From: an uncultured Collinsella sp.
GTDB taxonomy: Bacteria > Actinomycetota > Coriobacteriia > Coriobacteriales > Coriobacteriaceae
Reading direction: 5' to 3'
DNA: 14,352 nucleotides
Assembly: GCA_937950415.1 (NCBI GenBank)
Contig: CALFDL010000184.1
Span: 1 to 14,352, forward strand
Below, piece after piece: positions 14,183 through 14,352 of the stretch. Every line of letters starts with the position of its first letter. Positions within the stretch are counted from its first letter, which is position 1. The position numbers and the translations under genes are program-made. A model generated the notes under the pieces. That model made no database searches. It saw only the letters and a program-made list of their open reading frames with translations, and was not told the DNA's origin.

Positions 14183-14352
14183 ATGAGCGATAGCCAGAAC
14201 ATGTCCGATGAGGTACGCGCCCGCCTGCGCGCCATCCCTTCCGTCAACGAGCTGCTTGCCGAGTGGCCGGTGGTGAAGGCGGTAGGGGAGACCTGCGACG
14301 CGGTTGTGCATGCTGCCGTGACGGCCGAGCTCGACGAGCAGCGCGCCGCGAT
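14183..14352 (+). CDS. selA: L-seryl-tRNA(Sec) selenium transferase SelA, N-terminal fragment
   Basis: Only the first 56 codons are in the window; the gene runs off the right edge. The stretch RARLRAIPSVNELLAEWPVV, followed by an amphipathic helix (VHAAVTAELDEQRAA), matches the N-terminal domain of bacterial SelA, which usually begins with a short Leu-Pro-x-Val/Ile-Asp-x-Leu-Leu motif. SelA is the pyridoxal-phosphate enzyme that converts seryl-tRNA(Sec) to selenocysteyl-tRNA(Sec) in the cytoplasm. The PLP lysine and the core domain lie outside the window, so the call rests on the N-terminal motif and on context near a formate hydrogenlyase operon, where selenium genes are common. The ATG at 14183 follows GAAAGG. 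A second in-frame Met at codon 7 is a possible alternative start. Presence of selA implies selenoproteins elsewhere in the genome, typically a selenocysteine formate dehydrogenase. Confidence 0.75.
   Translation, partial: MSDSQNMSDEVRARLRAIPSVNELLAEWPVVKAVGETCDAVVHAAVTAELDEQRAA

Overview
The window looks like chromosomal DNA of a high-GC, host-associated, fermentative Actinomycetota, most likely class Coriobacteriia (Collinsella-like). That placement is an inference from base composition, strong GGC/CGC/CTG codon preference and gene content; no 16S or other taxonomic marker is present. All genes read on the + strand, are tightly packed, and nearly all have a clear Shine-Dalgarno sequence.

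Positions 2-11017 hold a nearly complete hydrogenase-4 / formate hydrogenlyase-2 type operon in the order hyfB-hyfC-hyfD-hyfE-hyfF-hyfG-hyfH-hyfI-hyfJ(hycH)-hycI. HyfB, HyfD and HyfF are three different NuoL/M/N-like antiporter subunits, HyfC is NuoH-like and HyfE is NuoK-like; together they form the membrane arm. HyfG (fused NuoC/NuoD-like [NiFe] subunit), HyfH (2x[4Fe-4S] ferredoxin) and HyfI (NuoB-like) form the soluble arm that makes or consumes H2. HyfJ is a HycH-family assembly protein, and HycI is the endopeptidase that should cut the C-terminal tail of HyfG. hyfA (polyferredoxin) is not in the window and may lie just upstream. A FocA-type formate channel gene follows at 11057-11896, which points to formate as the fuel. 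No fdhF-like selenocysteine formate dehydrogenase and no FhlA/HyfR-type regulator is present.

A hairpin at 11919-11949 probably ends this transcript. A 704-residue cytoplasmic molybdopterin oxidoreductase follows (12016-14130). It has an N-terminal [4Fe-4S] motif and a cysteine at the expected Mo position. It resembles the polysulfide/thiosulfate reductase branch more than FdhH, and its codon use is visibly different from that of the hyf genes. The window ends in the start of selA (selenocysteine synthase), implying that the organism makes selenoproteins, although every metal-binding site visible here uses ordinary cysteine.

Working model: formate enters or leaves through FocA, is oxidised by a formate dehydrogenase encoded elsewhere (or, less likely, by the oxidoreductase here), and electrons pass through HyfA/HyfH/HyfI to the NiFe site of HyfG, with possible ion pumping by the antiporter subunits. 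I found no RNA genes, mobile elements, CRISPR arrays or gene-free stretches above 300 bases. This is a recognisable respiratory/fermentative module rather than a wholly new system; the oddities are the orphan molybdoenzyme, its place between focA and selA, and several subunit extensions.
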